From the NCBI RefSeq assembly GCF_024397895.1, contig NZ_CP073346.1, positions 930,001-994,000 on the forward strand: a DNA stretch of 64,000 bases, written 5' to 3'. Numbering within the stretch: the first letter of the stretch is position 1; each line of letters starts with the position of its first letter. The translations under genes were made by a program, and so were the position numbers. Source of the stretch: Pseudomonas benzenivorans (GTDB lineage Bacteria > Pseudomonadota > Gammaproteobacteria > Pseudomonadales > Pseudomonadaceae). The notes beneath the pieces were generated by a model. It saw only the letters and a list, made by a program, of their open reading frames with translations, was not told the DNA's origin and made no database searches. Below, one piece after another: positions 1-8,127 of the stretch.

Positions 1-1
1 C

Positions 2-313
2 GAGCGCCTGGCCGCAGAAATCCTCACCCCGGGGGAACTGCAGCAGCTGCAAGCGCTGCCGGCCGAGCAGCGCGCCTGGCGGGTCAGCCTGACCTTCTCG
101 CTCAAGGAAAGCCTGTTCAAGGCGCTCTATCCCCTGGTACTGCGGCGCTTCTACTTCCACGACGCCGAGCTGCTCGGCAGCCAGGACGACGGCCGCGCGC
201 GCCTGTGCTTGCTGATCGACCTGGGCGCCGACTGGCCGGCTGGCAGCGAACTGCAGGGGCAGTTCGCCGAGTGCGACGGCCAACTGCTCAGCCTGGTCAG
301 CATCCCGGCCTGA
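2..313 (+). CDS. 4'-phosphopantetheinyl transferase, C-terminal part
   Basis: The 3' end of a gene that begins before the window; 103 codons remain, ending in TGA. The product would transfer the phosphopantetheine arm of CoA to carrier-protein domains of fatty-acid, polyketide or siderophore synthases. The visible support is the family motif [13 protein letters not shown] (the F/W-x-x-K-E-S/A-x-x-K block that binds magnesium and CoA) around residues 33-45 of the fragment, followed by the short beta-rich tail typical of EntD/PcpS enzymes. The N-terminal half is outside the window, so subfamily and start cannot be judged. A GC-rich hairpin directly follows the stop. Confidence 0.8.
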   Translation, partial: ERLAAEILTPGELQQLQALPAEQRAWRVSLTFSLKESLFKALYPLVLRRFYFHDAELLGSQDDGRARLCLLIDLGADWPAGSELQGQFAECDGQLLSLVSIPA

Positions 314-410
314 GCCCCGCGCGGGGGCCCCGGGCACCGGCGCGACACAGGCCGCGCCATCGCCACCGACAAATCCGATAAACTCCGCGCATTGCCGCCA
401 GGAGTGCCCC

Positions 411-1700
411 ATGCGCGAAGAACTGAACCAAGGCCTGATCGAGTTTCTCAAGGCCTCGCCGACGCCCTTTCATGCCACCGCCGCCCTCGTCCTGCGTCTG
501 CAGGCGGCCGGCTTCCAGCCGCTCGACGAGCGTGCGACCTGGCACACCGAGGCCGGCGGCCGCTATTACGTAACCCGCAACGACTCCTCGATCATCGCCT
601 TCAAACTGGGCCAGCGCCCGCCCGTCGAGGGCGGCCTGCGCCTGGTCGGCGCCCATACCGACAGCCCCTGCCTGCGGGTCAAGCCCCATCCGGAGCTGCA
701 ACGCCAGGGTTTCTTCCAGCTCGGCGTGGAAGTCTACGGTGGCGCGCTGTTCACCCCCTGGTTCGACCGGGACCTGTCGCTGGCCGGTCGGGTGACCTTC
801 CGCGAGAGCGGCAAGGTGCAGAGCCAGCTGATCGATTTCCAGGCGCCGATCGCGGTGATCCCCAACCTGGCCATCCACCTCAACCGCGAGGCCAACCAGG
901 GCTGGAACATCAATGCGCAGAACGAGCTGCCGCCGATCCTGGCCCAGCTCACCGGCAGCGAGGCGGCGGATTTCCGCGCGCTGCTGGCCGACCAGCTGGC
1001 CAGCGAACACGGCCTGAGCGCCGACGCGGTGCTGGATTACGAACTGAGCTTCTACGACACCCAGGCCGCCGCGGTGATCGGCCTGAACCGCGACTTCATC
1101 GCCGGCGCCCGCCTGGACAACCTGCTGTCCTGCTACGCCGGGCTGCAGGCGCTGCTGGCCGCCCCGGATGCGGAGAGCTGCGTGCTGGTGTGCAACGACC
1201 ATGAGGAGGTGGGTTCCACCTCCGCCTGCGGCGCCGACGGGCCGATGCTCGAGCAGGTGCTGCGCCGCGTGCTGCCGGAGGGCGATGGCTTTGTGCGCTG
1301 CATCCAGCGCTCGCTGCTGGTCTCCGCCGACAACGCCCACGCCGTGCACCCCAACTACCCGGACAAGCACGACGAAAACCACGGCCCCAAGCTGAATGCC
1401 GGCCCGGTGATCAAGATCAACAGCAACCAGCGCTACGCCACCAACAGCGAGACCGCCGGATTCTTCCGCCACCTGTGCCTGGAAAACGAGGTGCCGGTGC
1501 AGAGTTTCGTCACCCGCAGCGACATGGGCTGCGGCTCGACCATCGGCCCGCTGACCGCCAGCCAGCTCGGCGTGCGCACGGTGGATATCGGCCTGCCGAC
1601 CTTCGCCATGCACTCGATCCGCGAACTGGCCGGCAGCCAGGACCTGGCCCACCTGGTCAAGGTGCTGACCGCCTTCTACGCCAGCGCCGAGCTGCCGTAA
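411..1700 (+). CDS. apeB: M18 family aminopeptidase ApeB
   Basis: A cytosolic dinuclear zinc aminopeptidase of family M18, 429 aa, the usual family length. The sequence shows the M18 landmarks: [11 protein letters not shown] near residue 80 (metal-binding His), RLDNL near 225, DHEEVGS near 262 (metal and catalytic acid residues), [20 protein letters not shown] near 305, and MGCGSTIGP plus FAMHSIRE at the C-terminus. The ATG at 411 is preceded by AGGAG at a good distance. It is transcribed alone and meets the GntR gene tail to tail 10 bp downstream. It removes N-terminal residues (acidic or neutral preference in the family) during peptide turnover. Identification is firm; substrate preference is not visible. 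Confidence 0.95.
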   Translation: MREELNQGLIEFLKASPTPFHATAALVLRLQAAGFQPLDERATWHTEAGGRYYVTRNDSSIIAFKLGQRPPVEGGLRLVGAHTDSPCLRVKPHPELQRQGFFQLGVEVYGGALFTPWFDRDLSLAGRVTFRESGKVQSQLIDFQAPIAVIPNLAIHLNREANQGWNINAQNELPPILAQLTGSEAADFRALLADQLASEHGLSADAVLDYELSFYDTQAAAVIGLNRDFIAGARLDNLLSCYAGLQALLAAPDAESCVLVCNDHEEVGSTSACGADGPMLEQVLRRVLPEGDGFVRCIQRSLLVSADNAHAVHPNYPDKHDENHGPKLNAGPVIKINSNQRYATNSETAGFFRHLCLENEVPVQSFVTRSDMGCGSTIGPLTASQLGVRTVDIGLPTFAMHSIRELAGSQDLAHLVKVLTAFYASAELP

Positions 1701-1710
1701 GCAGGCAGCG

Positions 1711-2427
1711 CTACTCCGGCACCTCGACGCTCACGTGCAGGGCGTCGTGGCGCCAGAACTCCAGGTCACAGTCGATCAGTCGCCCGTGCTGGTCGCGATT
1801 GACCCGCACGATGCGCAGCGCCGGGCTGCCCAGCGCCACCTTCAGCGCCGCCGCGGCCTCGCTGTGCAGGGCCGTCGGCACCATGTCGAAACGCACCCGG
1901 CCGTAGCGTACTCCGTACTCGCGCTCGTACAGCTCTGTCAGCGAGCGGGTCAGGTCAAATCCCAGGATGCCCGGAAAATAGGCCGGGTTGAGGTAGTGCT
2001 CGACATACAGCACCAGGCGCCCGTCGATGCGCCGCGCCCGGCGAATCTGGTAGACGCTGGACAGCGCCGGCAGTGCCAGCAGCTGGCAGATTTCCGCATT
2101 GGCCGGCATCAGCCGCGCGCTCAGCACCTCGGTGGCCGGCACCCGGCCCTGCTCGCCGACCATGGCATGGAAATGGCTGCGTACCAGCGGGTTGTAGGCC
2201 AGTCGCGGCGGCGAGACGAACCAGCCGCGGCGCTCCTCGCGATAGACCAGTCCCTGGGCCTCCAGCTGGCCCAGCGCCTCGCGCAATGTGATGCGCGTGG
2301 TGTCGAACAGCTCGCTGAGCTTGCGCTCGGCCGGCAGCTTGCTGCCGGAGGGCAGCAAGCCATGTTCGATCTGTTCTTCCAGTGCTCGGCAGATGGTGGT
2401 CACTGCACGTGGCGCTTCTTCGCGCAT
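1711..2427 (-). CDS. GntR/UTRA (HutC-type) transcriptional regulator
   Basis: 238 aa. Residues 1-70 form a GntR winged helix-turn-helix (KLPAERKLSELFDTTRITLR, then REALGQLEAQGLV), and residues 85-235 a UTRA ligand-binding domain, the HutC/PhnF architecture. The ATG at 2427 has an AAGGGGA ribosome site. The gene is divergent from the ABC importer operon that starts at 2757 and is most likely its substrate-responsive repressor. The shared 329-bp region contains a perfect TGGACTAGTCCA palindrome only 15 bp from this start codon and a similar TGATCTAGACCA near the transporter, comparable to the operators of UTRA regulators such as NagR. A Pho-box-like repeat also lies upstream on this strand. The effector is unknown, probably the imported phosphorus compound or a product of it. 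Confidence 0.85.
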   Translation of the reverse strand: MREEAPRAVTTICRALEEQIEHGLLPSGSKLPAERKLSELFDTTRITLREALGQLEAQGLVYREERRGWFVSPPRLAYNPLVRSHFHAMVGEQGRVPATEVLSARLMPANAEICQLLALPALSSVYQIRRARRIDGRLVLYVEHYLNPAYFPGILGFDLTRSLTELYEREYGVRYGRVRFDMVPTALHSEAAAALKVALGSPALRIVRVNRDQHGRLIDCDLEFWRHDALHVSVEVPE

Positions 2428-2442
2428 CGACGCTTCCCCTTA

Positions 2443-2454
2443 TGGACTAGTCCA
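2443..2454. promoter_or_regulatory. Perfect palindrome TGGACTAGTCCA, candidate UTRA-regulator operator
   Basis: A 12-bp perfect palindrome between the ribosome site of the GntR gene and the rest of the divergent region. It has the same layout as TGGTCTAGACCA-type operators of HutC/UTRA regulators. Bound protein here would block the regulator's own transcription. The operator role is inferred from family and position. Confidence 0.5.
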
Positions 2455-2471
2455 GCACCGTTTCGAGGCCC

Positions 2472-2492
2472 AGGGGCCCGAGTCGGGCCCCT
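2472..2492. repeat. GC-rich 9-bp inverted repeat
   Basis: AGGGGCCCG and CGGGCCCCT flank a 3-nt loop. There is no following T-tract on either strand and it lies upstream of both genes, so it is not an ordinary terminator. Its role is unknown; it could be a regulator site or a leader hairpin of the GntR transcript. Confidence 0.45.
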
Positions 2493-2523
2493 CAACGCTA
2501 GCGCTGCAAGATAGGCAGTCTAG

Positions 2524-2552
2524 ATGACCGGTAGATGACAGCGGGCCGACAG
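2524..2552 (-). promoter_or_regulatory. Pho-box-like triple direct repeat
   Basis: Read on the minus strand: CTGTCGG, 4 bp, CTGTCAT, 4 bp, CGGTCAT. The consensus PhoB site is CTGTCAT repeats with 11-bp periodicity. Here one unit is perfect, one has 6 of 7 and one has 5 of 7 matches, with exact 11-bp spacing. The orientation favours the GntR gene, but the region is shared with the importer operon. It suggests phosphate-starvation control. Confidence 0.6.
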
Positions 2553-2718
2553 CCGTCACCCTGGTCGCCAGCGATAATCCGCCACGCCACGTTGAATCAG
2601 CCCCCCAGCCATGGTCTACGCTTGCTGAGCGCCGGCTTGGCAATAGGCCTGGACACCCGCGTGGGCGCGACAGACACGAAACTGTCACCTCGGCGGCCTA
2701 AATTGGCTTCGATCCTTC

Positions 2719-2730
2719 TGATCTAGACCA
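2719..2730. promoter_or_regulatory. TGATCTAGACCA, second candidate UTRA operator
   Basis: A near-palindrome differing at one symmetric position from TGGTCTAGACCA, located 27 bp before the start codon of the substrate-binding protein gene. It matches the type of the perfect palindrome next to the regulator gene. Binding here could repress the importer operon. Confidence 0.45.
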
Positions 2731-2756
2731 ACACCCTCATCGCAAAGGAGTTTCCA

Positions 2757-3815
2757 ATGAAACAACTGCTGCTGGCTTCACTGATGGGCGCTGCCGTCGC
2801 CCTTGCCAACTCGGCCATGGCGGCCGACATGGACATGCAGGCGCTGGAACAGGCCGCTCGCGCCGAGGGCGCGGTAAACAGCGTGGGCATGCCCGACAGC
2901 TGGGCCAACTGGAAGGACACCTGGGCAGACCTGAACAAGCTGTATGGCCTCAAGCACCTGGACACCGACATGAGCTCGGCCCAGGAAATCGCCAAGTTCG
3001 CCGCCGAGAAGGACAATGCCACCGCCGACATCGGCGACGTTGGCGCCGCCTTCGGCCCCATCGCCGTGCAGCAGGGCGTGACCCAGCCGTTCAAGCCGAG
3101 CACCTGGGAGCAGATCCCGGCCTGGGCCAAGGATCAGGATGGCCACTGGATGCTGGCCTATACCGGCTCCATCGCCTTCATCGTCAACAAGAACCTGGTC
3201 AAGGACATCCCGCACTCCTGGGCCGAGCTGAAGGAAGGCAAGTACAAGATTGCCATCGGTGACGTCAGCGCTGCCGCCCAGGCGGTCAACGGCGTGCTGG
3301 CCGCGGCCATCGCCAACGGCGGCGACGAGAAGAACATCCAGCCGGGCCTGGACTACTTCGCCAGCATCGCCGAGCAGGGTCGCCTGTCACTGTCCAACCC
3401 GACCATCCAGACCCTGGAAAAGGGTGAAGTGGAAGTCGGCGTGGTCTGGGATTTCAACGGCCTCAGCTACCGCGACCAGATCGACCCCAGCCGCTTCGAA
3501 GTGCTGATCCCCGCCGATGGCTCGGTGATCTCCGGCTACAGCACCATCATCAACAAGTACGCGAAGAACCCCAACGCCGCCAAGCTGGCGCGTGAATACA
3601 TCCTCAGCGACGCCGGCCAGATCAACCTGGCCAAGGGCAATGCCCGGCCGATCCGCGCCGAGCACCTGACCCTGCCGGCCGAGGTCCAGGCCAAGCTGCT
3701 GCCCAACGCACAGTACGTCAAGGTCCAGCCGATCAAGGACGCCGCCGCCTGGGAAGCCACGTCCAAGGCCCTGCCGCAGCTCTGGCAGGAACACGTGATC
3801 ATCAATATGGAGTAA
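2757..3815 (+). CDS. ABC transporter periplasmic substrate-binding protein
   Basis: 352 aa with a signal peptide (basic start, hydrophobic stretch, cleavage after AMA near residue 22). It is a cluster-D/iron-or-spermidine-type binding protein of the SBP_bac_6/8 group, with the recognisable stretches YTGSIAFIVNKN, VVWDFNGLSYRD and the C-terminal NARPIR. It is the first gene of the operon and has AAAGGAG before the ATG. It captures the ligand in the periplasm for the two permeases and ATPase encoded downstream. This type of system is known for 2-aminoethylphosphonate and other small phosphorus or iron ligands. The phosphoesterase genes in the same operon favour an organophosphorus ligand, but the sequence alone does not identify it. 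Confidence 0.8.
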   Translation: MKQLLLASLMGAAVALANSAMAADMDMQALEQAARAEGAVNSVGMPDSWANWKDTWADLNKLYGLKHLDTDMSSAQEIAKFAAEKDNATADIGDVGAAFGPIAVQQGVTQPFKPSTWEQIPAWAKDQDGHWMLAYTGSIAFIVNKNLVKDIPHSWAELKEGKYKIAIGDVSAAAQAVNGVLAAAIANGGDEKNIQPGLDYFASIAEQGRLSLSNPTIQTLEKGEVEVGVVWDFNGLSYRDQIDPSRFEVLIPADGSVISGYSTIINKYAKNPNAAKLAREYILSDAGQINLAKGNARPIRAEHLTLPAEVQAKLLPNAQYVKVQPIKDAAAWEATSKALPQLWQEHVIINME

Positions 3816-3838
3816 GCGGCGTTCGCCATCCGCACGCG

Positions 3839-3871
3839 CCGGAGGGGCTGCGCTGGAGACAGTCCCTCCGG
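3839..3871 (+). terminator. Intergenic hairpin after binding-protein gene
   Basis: CCGGAGGG and CCCTCCGG form an 8-bp stem with a 17-nt loop, without a T-tract. Hairpins in this position commonly stabilise the abundant binding-protein mRNA and lower expression of downstream membrane genes. The role is inferred from position. Confidence 0.5.
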
Positions 3872-3910
3872 TTCACCGTCAAACGAACGCAATCGGGGTC
3901 AATAGCAACG

Positions 3911-4717
3911 ATGAAACACAACGTCATCCTGGTGGTCCTGGATGGCCTGAACTACCAGGTCGCCCGCCATGCCCTCGGCCACCTGCAGGCCTACTGCGAC
4001 GCCGGCCGCGCCGCCCTGTACAAGCTCGACTGCGAGCTGCCGTCGCTGTCGCGTCCGCTCTACGAATGCATCCTCACCGGCGTGCCACCGATCGACAGCG
4101 GCATCGTGCACAACGACGTGGTGCGCCTGTCCAATCAACGCAGCATCTTCCATTACGCCCGCGATGCCGGCCTGAGCACCGCCGCCGCGGCCTACCACTG
4201 GGTCAGCGAGCTGTACAACCGTGCGCCCTTCGTGGCCGCCCGCGATCGCCATACCGAGGCCTCCGAGCTGCCGATCCAGCACGGCCACTTCTACTACGCC
4301 GACCACTACCCGGATTCGCACCTGTTCGCCGACGCGGAGAGCCTGCGCCAGCGCCACAGCCCGGAGTTCCTTCTGGTGCACCCGATGAACATCGACGACG
4401 CCGGCCACAAGCACGGCCTCGACAGCCCGCAGTACCGCAACAGCGCCCGCCGCGCCGACATCGTCCTGGCCGACTACCTGGCAGGCTGGCTCGAGGACGG
4501 CTATCAGGTACTGGTCACCGCCGACCACGGCATGAACAACGACCGCTCGCACAACGGCCTGCTGAAGGAGGAGCGCGAAGTGCCGTTGTTCGTCCTCGGC
4601 GACGCCTTCAGCCTCGATAGCCTGGCGCAGCCGCGGCAGACCGAGCTGTGCGGCACCGTGTGCGAGCTGCTCGGCGTGCCCCACGACAAGCCCGTCTGCC
4701 GCGAGTTGCTGAAATGA
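3911..4717 (+). CDS. Alkaline-phosphatase-superfamily hydrolase (phosphodiesterase/phosphonate hydrolase-like)
   Basis: 268 aa, no signal peptide, so cytoplasmic. It shows the metal and nucleophile blocks of the nucleotide pyrophosphatase/phosphodiesterase family: VVLDGLN at residues 7-13, LPSLSRP near 46 (Ser as likely nucleophile), HPMNIDDAGHKHG near 158 and TADHGMNND near 202 with a following His. At 268 aa it is shorter than typical NPPs and than phosphonoacetate hydrolase PhnA of the same superfamily. It lies inside the ABC operon, and its stop overlaps the next start as ATGA. It probably hydrolyses the imported phosphodiester or phosphonate, with the HAD enzyme at the operon's end finishing dephosphorylation. 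The substrate is unknown. Confidence 0.75.
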   Translation: MKHNVILVVLDGLNYQVARHALGHLQAYCDAGRAALYKLDCELPSLSRPLYECILTGVPPIDSGIVHNDVVRLSNQRSIFHYARDAGLSTAAAAYHWVSELYNRAPFVAARDRHTEASELPIQHGHFYYADHYPDSHLFADAESLRQRHSPEFLLVHPMNIDDAGHKHGLDSPQYRNSARRADIVLADYLAGWLEDGYQVLVTADHGMNNDRSHNGLLKEEREVPLFVLGDAFSLDSLAQPRQTELCGTVCELLGVPHDKPVCRELLK

Positions 4718-5628
4718 ATACACCACTGGAGGAAACGCCCAAGGCTCCGGCCGCACTGCTGCCTGAGCGGGTGGCCGCGCCGCGCGCGCGCCTGCGCATC
4801 CCGGGCAAATGGCTGGCCATGCTCTGCCTGCTGCCCTTCGCCCTCTTCTTCCTCGCCTTCCAGATCGCGCCGCTGGTCTGGGTTGCGGTGCACAGCCTGA
4901 GCGTCGGCGACGGCTGGGGACTGGGCAATTTCGAGAAGATATTCAGCTCCAAGTTCTACCTGCAGGCGATCAAGCACAGCCTGCAGATCGCCTTCTGGTC
5001 CAGCCTGTTCGGCATCGTCATCGCCATCCTCGGCAGCTACTCGCTGCGCCAGGTGGACTCCAAGCTGCGCGACTTCGTCATCGCCTTCTCCAACATGACC
5101 AGCAACTTCGCCGGGGTGCCGCTGGCCTTCGCCTTCATCATCCTGCTGGGCTTCAACGGCGCGCTGACCATCCTGCTCAAGCAGATCGGCGTGATCGAGG
5201 ACTTCAACCTCTACTCCAAGACCGGTCTGATCGTGCTCTACACCTACTTCCAGATCCCCCTCGGCGTGCTGCTGCTGTACCCGGCCTTCGACGCCCTGCG
5301 CGAGGACTGGCGCGAGTCCGCCGCCCTGCTCGGCGCCGGCACCTGGGACTACTGGCGGCACATCGGCCTGCCGGTGCTGACCCCGGCGCTGCTCGGCACC
5401 TTCGTCATCCTCCTGGCCAACGCCCTGGGCGCCTACGCCACGGTCTACTACCTGACCACCGGCAACTTCAACGTGCTGCCGATCCGCATCGCGGCGATGG
5501 TCTCCGGCGATATTTCCCTCAATCCGGACATGGCCAGCGCCCTGGCCATGGTGCTGGTCGGCCTGATGGCGGTGATCACCGTGGCCCATCAGCTGCTGCT
5601 CAAGAGGAGCTACCATGTCACCCGCTGA
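4714..5628 (+). CDS. ABC transporter permease 1
   Basis: 304 aa, six predicted membrane helices. It carries the binding-protein-dependent permease signature: the EAA-like loop at ESAALLGAGTWDYWRHIGLPVL contacts the ATPase. I placed the start at 4714, where ATG overlaps the TGA of the preceding hydrolase gene; an in-frame ATG at 4648 would lie deep inside that gene. The N-terminus is long and basic before the first helix. It pairs with the next permease to form the heterodimeric channel. Confidence 0.85.
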   Translation: MNTPLEETPKAPAALLPERVAAPRARLRIPGKWLAMLCLLPFALFFLAFQIAPLVWVAVHSLSVGDGWGLGNFEKIFSSKFYLQAIKHSLQIAFWSSLFGIVIAILGSYSLRQVDSKLRDFVIAFSNMTSNFAGVPLAFAFIILLGFNGALTILLKQIGVIEDFNLYSKTGLIVLYTYFQIPLGVLLLYPAFDALREDWRESAALLGAGTWDYWRHIGLPVLTPALLGTFVILLANALGAYATVYYLTTGNFNVLPIRIAAMVSGDISLNPDMASALAMVLVGLMAVITVAHQLLLKRSYHVTR

Positions 5629-6412
5629 AGCCAAACCCGGCGCGCTCTACCACCGGGTGATCGTCTGGCTGCTGTTTCTGATCCTGCTGCTGCCGCTGGC
5701 CGCCACCCTGCTTTATTCGCTGTCCACCAGCTGGGGCGCGACCATCCTCCCCGATGGCCTGACCTTCAAGTGGTACCTGGCGCTGTGGAGCGACGCGCGC
5801 TTTCTCGCCGCCTTCGGCCAGTCGCTGCTGGTGTGTTTCGCCGCCCTGCTGCTGTCGGTGCTGCTGATCCTGCCGCTGCTGTTCGTGGTGCATTACCACT
5901 TCCCCCGGCTGGACGCGCTGATGAACATCCTCATCCTGCTGCCCTTCGCCGTGCCGCCGGTGGTGTCCTCGGTGGGCCTGCTGCAGGTCTATGGCTCCGG
6001 CCCGCTGGCCATGGTCGGCACGCCGTGGATCCTGATCGGCTGCTACTTCACCATCGCCCTGCCCTTCATGTACCGGGCCATCACCAACAACCTGCAGGCG
6101 ATCAACCTGCGCGACCTGATGGACGCCGCCCACCTGCTCGGCGCCAGCACCTGGAAGGCGGCCTTCCTGGTGGTGCTGCCGAACCTGCGCAAGGGCCTGA
6201 TGGTGTCGCTGTTCCTGTCGTTCAGCTTCCTGTTCGGCGAGTTCGTCTTCGCCAACCTGCTGGTCGGCACGCGCTACGAAACCCTGCAGGTGTACCTGAA
6301 CAACATGCGCAACAGCAGCGGCCACTTCAACAGCGCCCTGGTGATTTCCTACTTCTTCTTCGTGCTGCTGTTCACCTGGGCCGCCAATCGCCTGAACAAG
6401 GACAAGACATGA
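5615..6412 (+). CDS. ABC transporter permease 2
   Basis: 265 aa with about six membrane helices and the EAA-type loop at DAAHLLGASTWKAAFLVVLPNL. The ATG at 5615 follows GAGGAG and overlaps the end of permease 1 by 14 bp, indicating translational coupling. It is the partner subunit of the importer channel. The last codons overlap the start of the ATPase gene (ATGA). Confidence 0.85.
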   Translation: MSPAEAKPGALYHRVIVWLLFLILLLPLAATLLYSLSTSWGATILPDGLTFKWYLALWSDARFLAAFGQSLLVCFAALLLSVLLILPLLFVVHYHFPRLDALMNILILLPFAVPPVVSSVGLLQVYGSGPLAMVGTPWILIGCYFTIALPFMYRAITNNLQAINLRDLMDAAHLLGASTWKAAFLVVLPNLRKGLMVSLFLSFSFLFGEFVFANLLVGTRYETLQVYLNNMRNSSGHFNSALVISYFFFVLLFTWAANRLNKDKT

Positions 6413-7398
6413 GTTTCCTGAGCATTCAAGGCCTGCATAAAAGCTACGGCCAGACCCCGATCTTCAGCGACATCGACTGCGAGATCGGCCAGGGCGAGTT
6501 CGTCACCCTGCTCGGCCCCTCCGGTTGCGGCAAATCCACCCTGCTGCGCTGCATCGCCGGCCTGACCTCGGTCAATGGCGGACAGATCCTTCTCGATGGT
6601 CAGGACCTGGTGCCGGTGCCGCCGCAGAAGCGCGGCATCGGCATGGTGTTCCAGAGCTACGCGCTGTTCCCCAACATGACCGTGCGCGAGAACGTCGCCT
6701 TCGGCCTGCGCATGCAGCAAGTGGGCAAGAGCGAGAGCAACCAACGCGTCGGCGAAGCCCTGGACATGGTCGAGCTGGGCGAGTTCGCCGAGCGCTACCC
6801 GCAGCAGCTATCCGGTGGCCAGTGCCAGCGCGTGGCCCTGGCCCGCTCGCTGGTCACCCGCCCGCGCCTGCTGCTGCTCGACGAACCGCTGTCGGCGCTG
6901 GACGCCCGCATCCGCAAGCACCTGCGCGAACAGATCCGCGCCATCCAGCAGGAGTTGGGCCTGACCACCATCTTCGTCACCCACGACCAGGAAGAAGCGC
7001 TGGTGATGAGCGACCGCATCTTCCTGATGAACGCCGGCCAGATCGTCCAGAGCGGCGATGCCGAGACGCTTTACACCGCGCCGGTGGACGCCTTCGCCGC
7101 CGGCTTCATCGGCAACTACAACCTGCTCGAGGCCGAGGCCGCCAGCCGCCTGCTCGGCCGCCCGGTTGGCGGGCGCATCGCCATCCGCCCGGAAGCCATC
7201 GCCCTCGGCGCCCAGGGCCAGATCGAGGCCCTGGTGCGCAGCCACAGCCTGCTCGGCAACGTCATCCGCTACCGCGTCGAGGCCCGCGGCGTGGAGCTGC
7301 TGGTCGACGTGCTGAACCGCTCGGTGGCCGACATGCACCCGAGCGGCCAGCGCGTCGCGCTGGACATAGCGCCCCACGCCGTTCACGAGGTGGCCTGA
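6409..7398 (+). CDS. ABC transporter ATP-binding protein
   Basis: 329 aa. Walker A is GPSGCGKST (residues 36-44), the signature LSGGQ near 138, Walker B LLLLDEP near 158, the H-loop THD near 192, and a C-terminal TOBE-type regulatory domain. It is the motor of the importer encoded just upstream and belongs to the spermidine/iron/2-aminoethylphosphonate-type ATPases. Start and stop overlap the neighbouring genes by 4 and 1 nucleotides, so the operon is tightly coupled. Confidence 0.88.
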   Translation: MSFLSIQGLHKSYGQTPIFSDIDCEIGQGEFVTLLGPSGCGKSTLLRCIAGLTSVNGGQILLDGQDLVPVPPQKRGIGMVFQSYALFPNMTVRENVAFGLRMQQVGKSESNQRVGEALDMVELGEFAERYPQQLSGGQCQRVALARSLVTRPRLLLLDEPLSALDARIRKHLREQIRAIQQELGLTTIFVTHDQEEALVMSDRIFLMNAGQIVQSGDAETLYTAPVDAFAAGFIGNYNLLEAEAASRLLGRPVGGRIAIRPEAIALGAQGQIEALVRSHSLLGNVIRYRVEARGVELLVDVLNRSVADMHPSGQRVALDIAPHAVHEVA

Positions 7399-8051
7399 TG
7401 GCCCTGGCAATCTTCGACCTGGACGACACCCTGATCGACGGCGACTGCGCCAGCCTGTGGAGCGCCGAAATGGCCAAGCTCGGCTGGGTCGACGGCGACA
7501 GCTTCCTGGCCCGCGACCGCGAACTGATGGCGCTCTACGCCGAAGGCAAGCTGGCCATGGAGGACTATATGGCCTTCAGCCTCGCGCCCCTGGTCGGGCG
7601 CAGCGCGGAAGAAGTGGCGTACGTCGTCGAACCCTTCGTCGAGGAGGTGATCGAACCGCTGCTCTACAGCGACGCGACCCGCTGCCTGGCCCGGCACCGC
7701 GCGGCCGGCGAGCGCATTCTGGTCATCTCCGCCTCGGCGCATTTTCTGGTCAGCGCCATCGCCGCTCGCCTGGGAATCGACGAGGTGCTGGCGATCGAAC
7801 TGGAACAGCGGCACGGCGGCTACAGCGGCCGCACCCAGGGCGTGCTGACCTACCGCGAGGGCAAGGTCACCCGCCTGCAGCGATGGCTGGAGCAACAGGG
7901 CGAATCCCTGGACGGCGCCTACTTCTACTCGGACTCGCGCAATGACCTGCCGCTGCTGCAACGGGTCAGCCTGCCCCACGCGGTCAACCCCGACCCGGTG
8001 CTGCGCGCCCACGCCGAACAGGCCGGCTGGCCGATCCTCAACTGGCGTTAA
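7398..8051 (+). CDS. HAD-IB family phosphatase
   Basis: 217 aa. Haloacid-dehalogenase motifs are complete: motif I FDLDDTLIDGD (residues 5-15), motif II ISASAHFL near 115, a Lys-containing motif III at YREGKVTR, and motif IV YSDSRNDLPLL near 180. The ATG overlaps the ATPase stop (TGATG). The HAD-IB subclass includes phosphoserine and phosphocholine-type phosphatases. As last gene of the operon it probably releases inorganic phosphate from the monoester left by the alkaline-phosphatase-family enzyme. The precise substrate is not visible. Confidence 0.82.
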   Translation: MALAIFDLDDTLIDGDCASLWSAEMAKLGWVDGDSFLARDRELMALYAEGKLAMEDYMAFSLAPLVGRSAEEVAYVVEPFVEEVIEPLLYSDATRCLARHRAAGERILVISASAHFLVSAIAARLGIDEVLAIELEQRHGGYSGRTQGVLTYREGKVTRLQRWLEQQGESLDGAYFYSDSRNDLPLLQRVSLPHAVNPDPVLRAHAEQAGWPILNWR

Positions 8052-8127
8052 GGCTTCCTCGGACAAACGCCTGTCTGTAAGGTGGCGCCTTTCAGGCCCA
8101 GGCCTGCCCCCTGACCGCGGAGCCCTC

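Larger units (their letters stand above)
2428..2756. promoter_or_regulatory. Divergent control region of GntR gene and ABC importer
   Basis: No gene is visible in these 329 bp. The region holds four CTAG tetramers (2443-2454, 2496-2503, 2519-2524, 2719-2730), a perfect 9-bp GC-rich hairpin and a Pho-box-like repeat, each listed separately. A GACAG/CTGTC dyad sits at 2669-2686. The importer gene has a clear AAAGGAG ribosome site just before 2757. CTAG is usually rare in Pseudomonas DNA, so four in one intergenic region is suggestive, though no genome count was made. Confidence 0.6.

Noticed and set aside
2682..2688. CTGTCAC near the importer promoter as a second Pho box
   Set aside because: No second unit at 11-bp spacing on that strand, so only the 2524-2552 repeat was retained.
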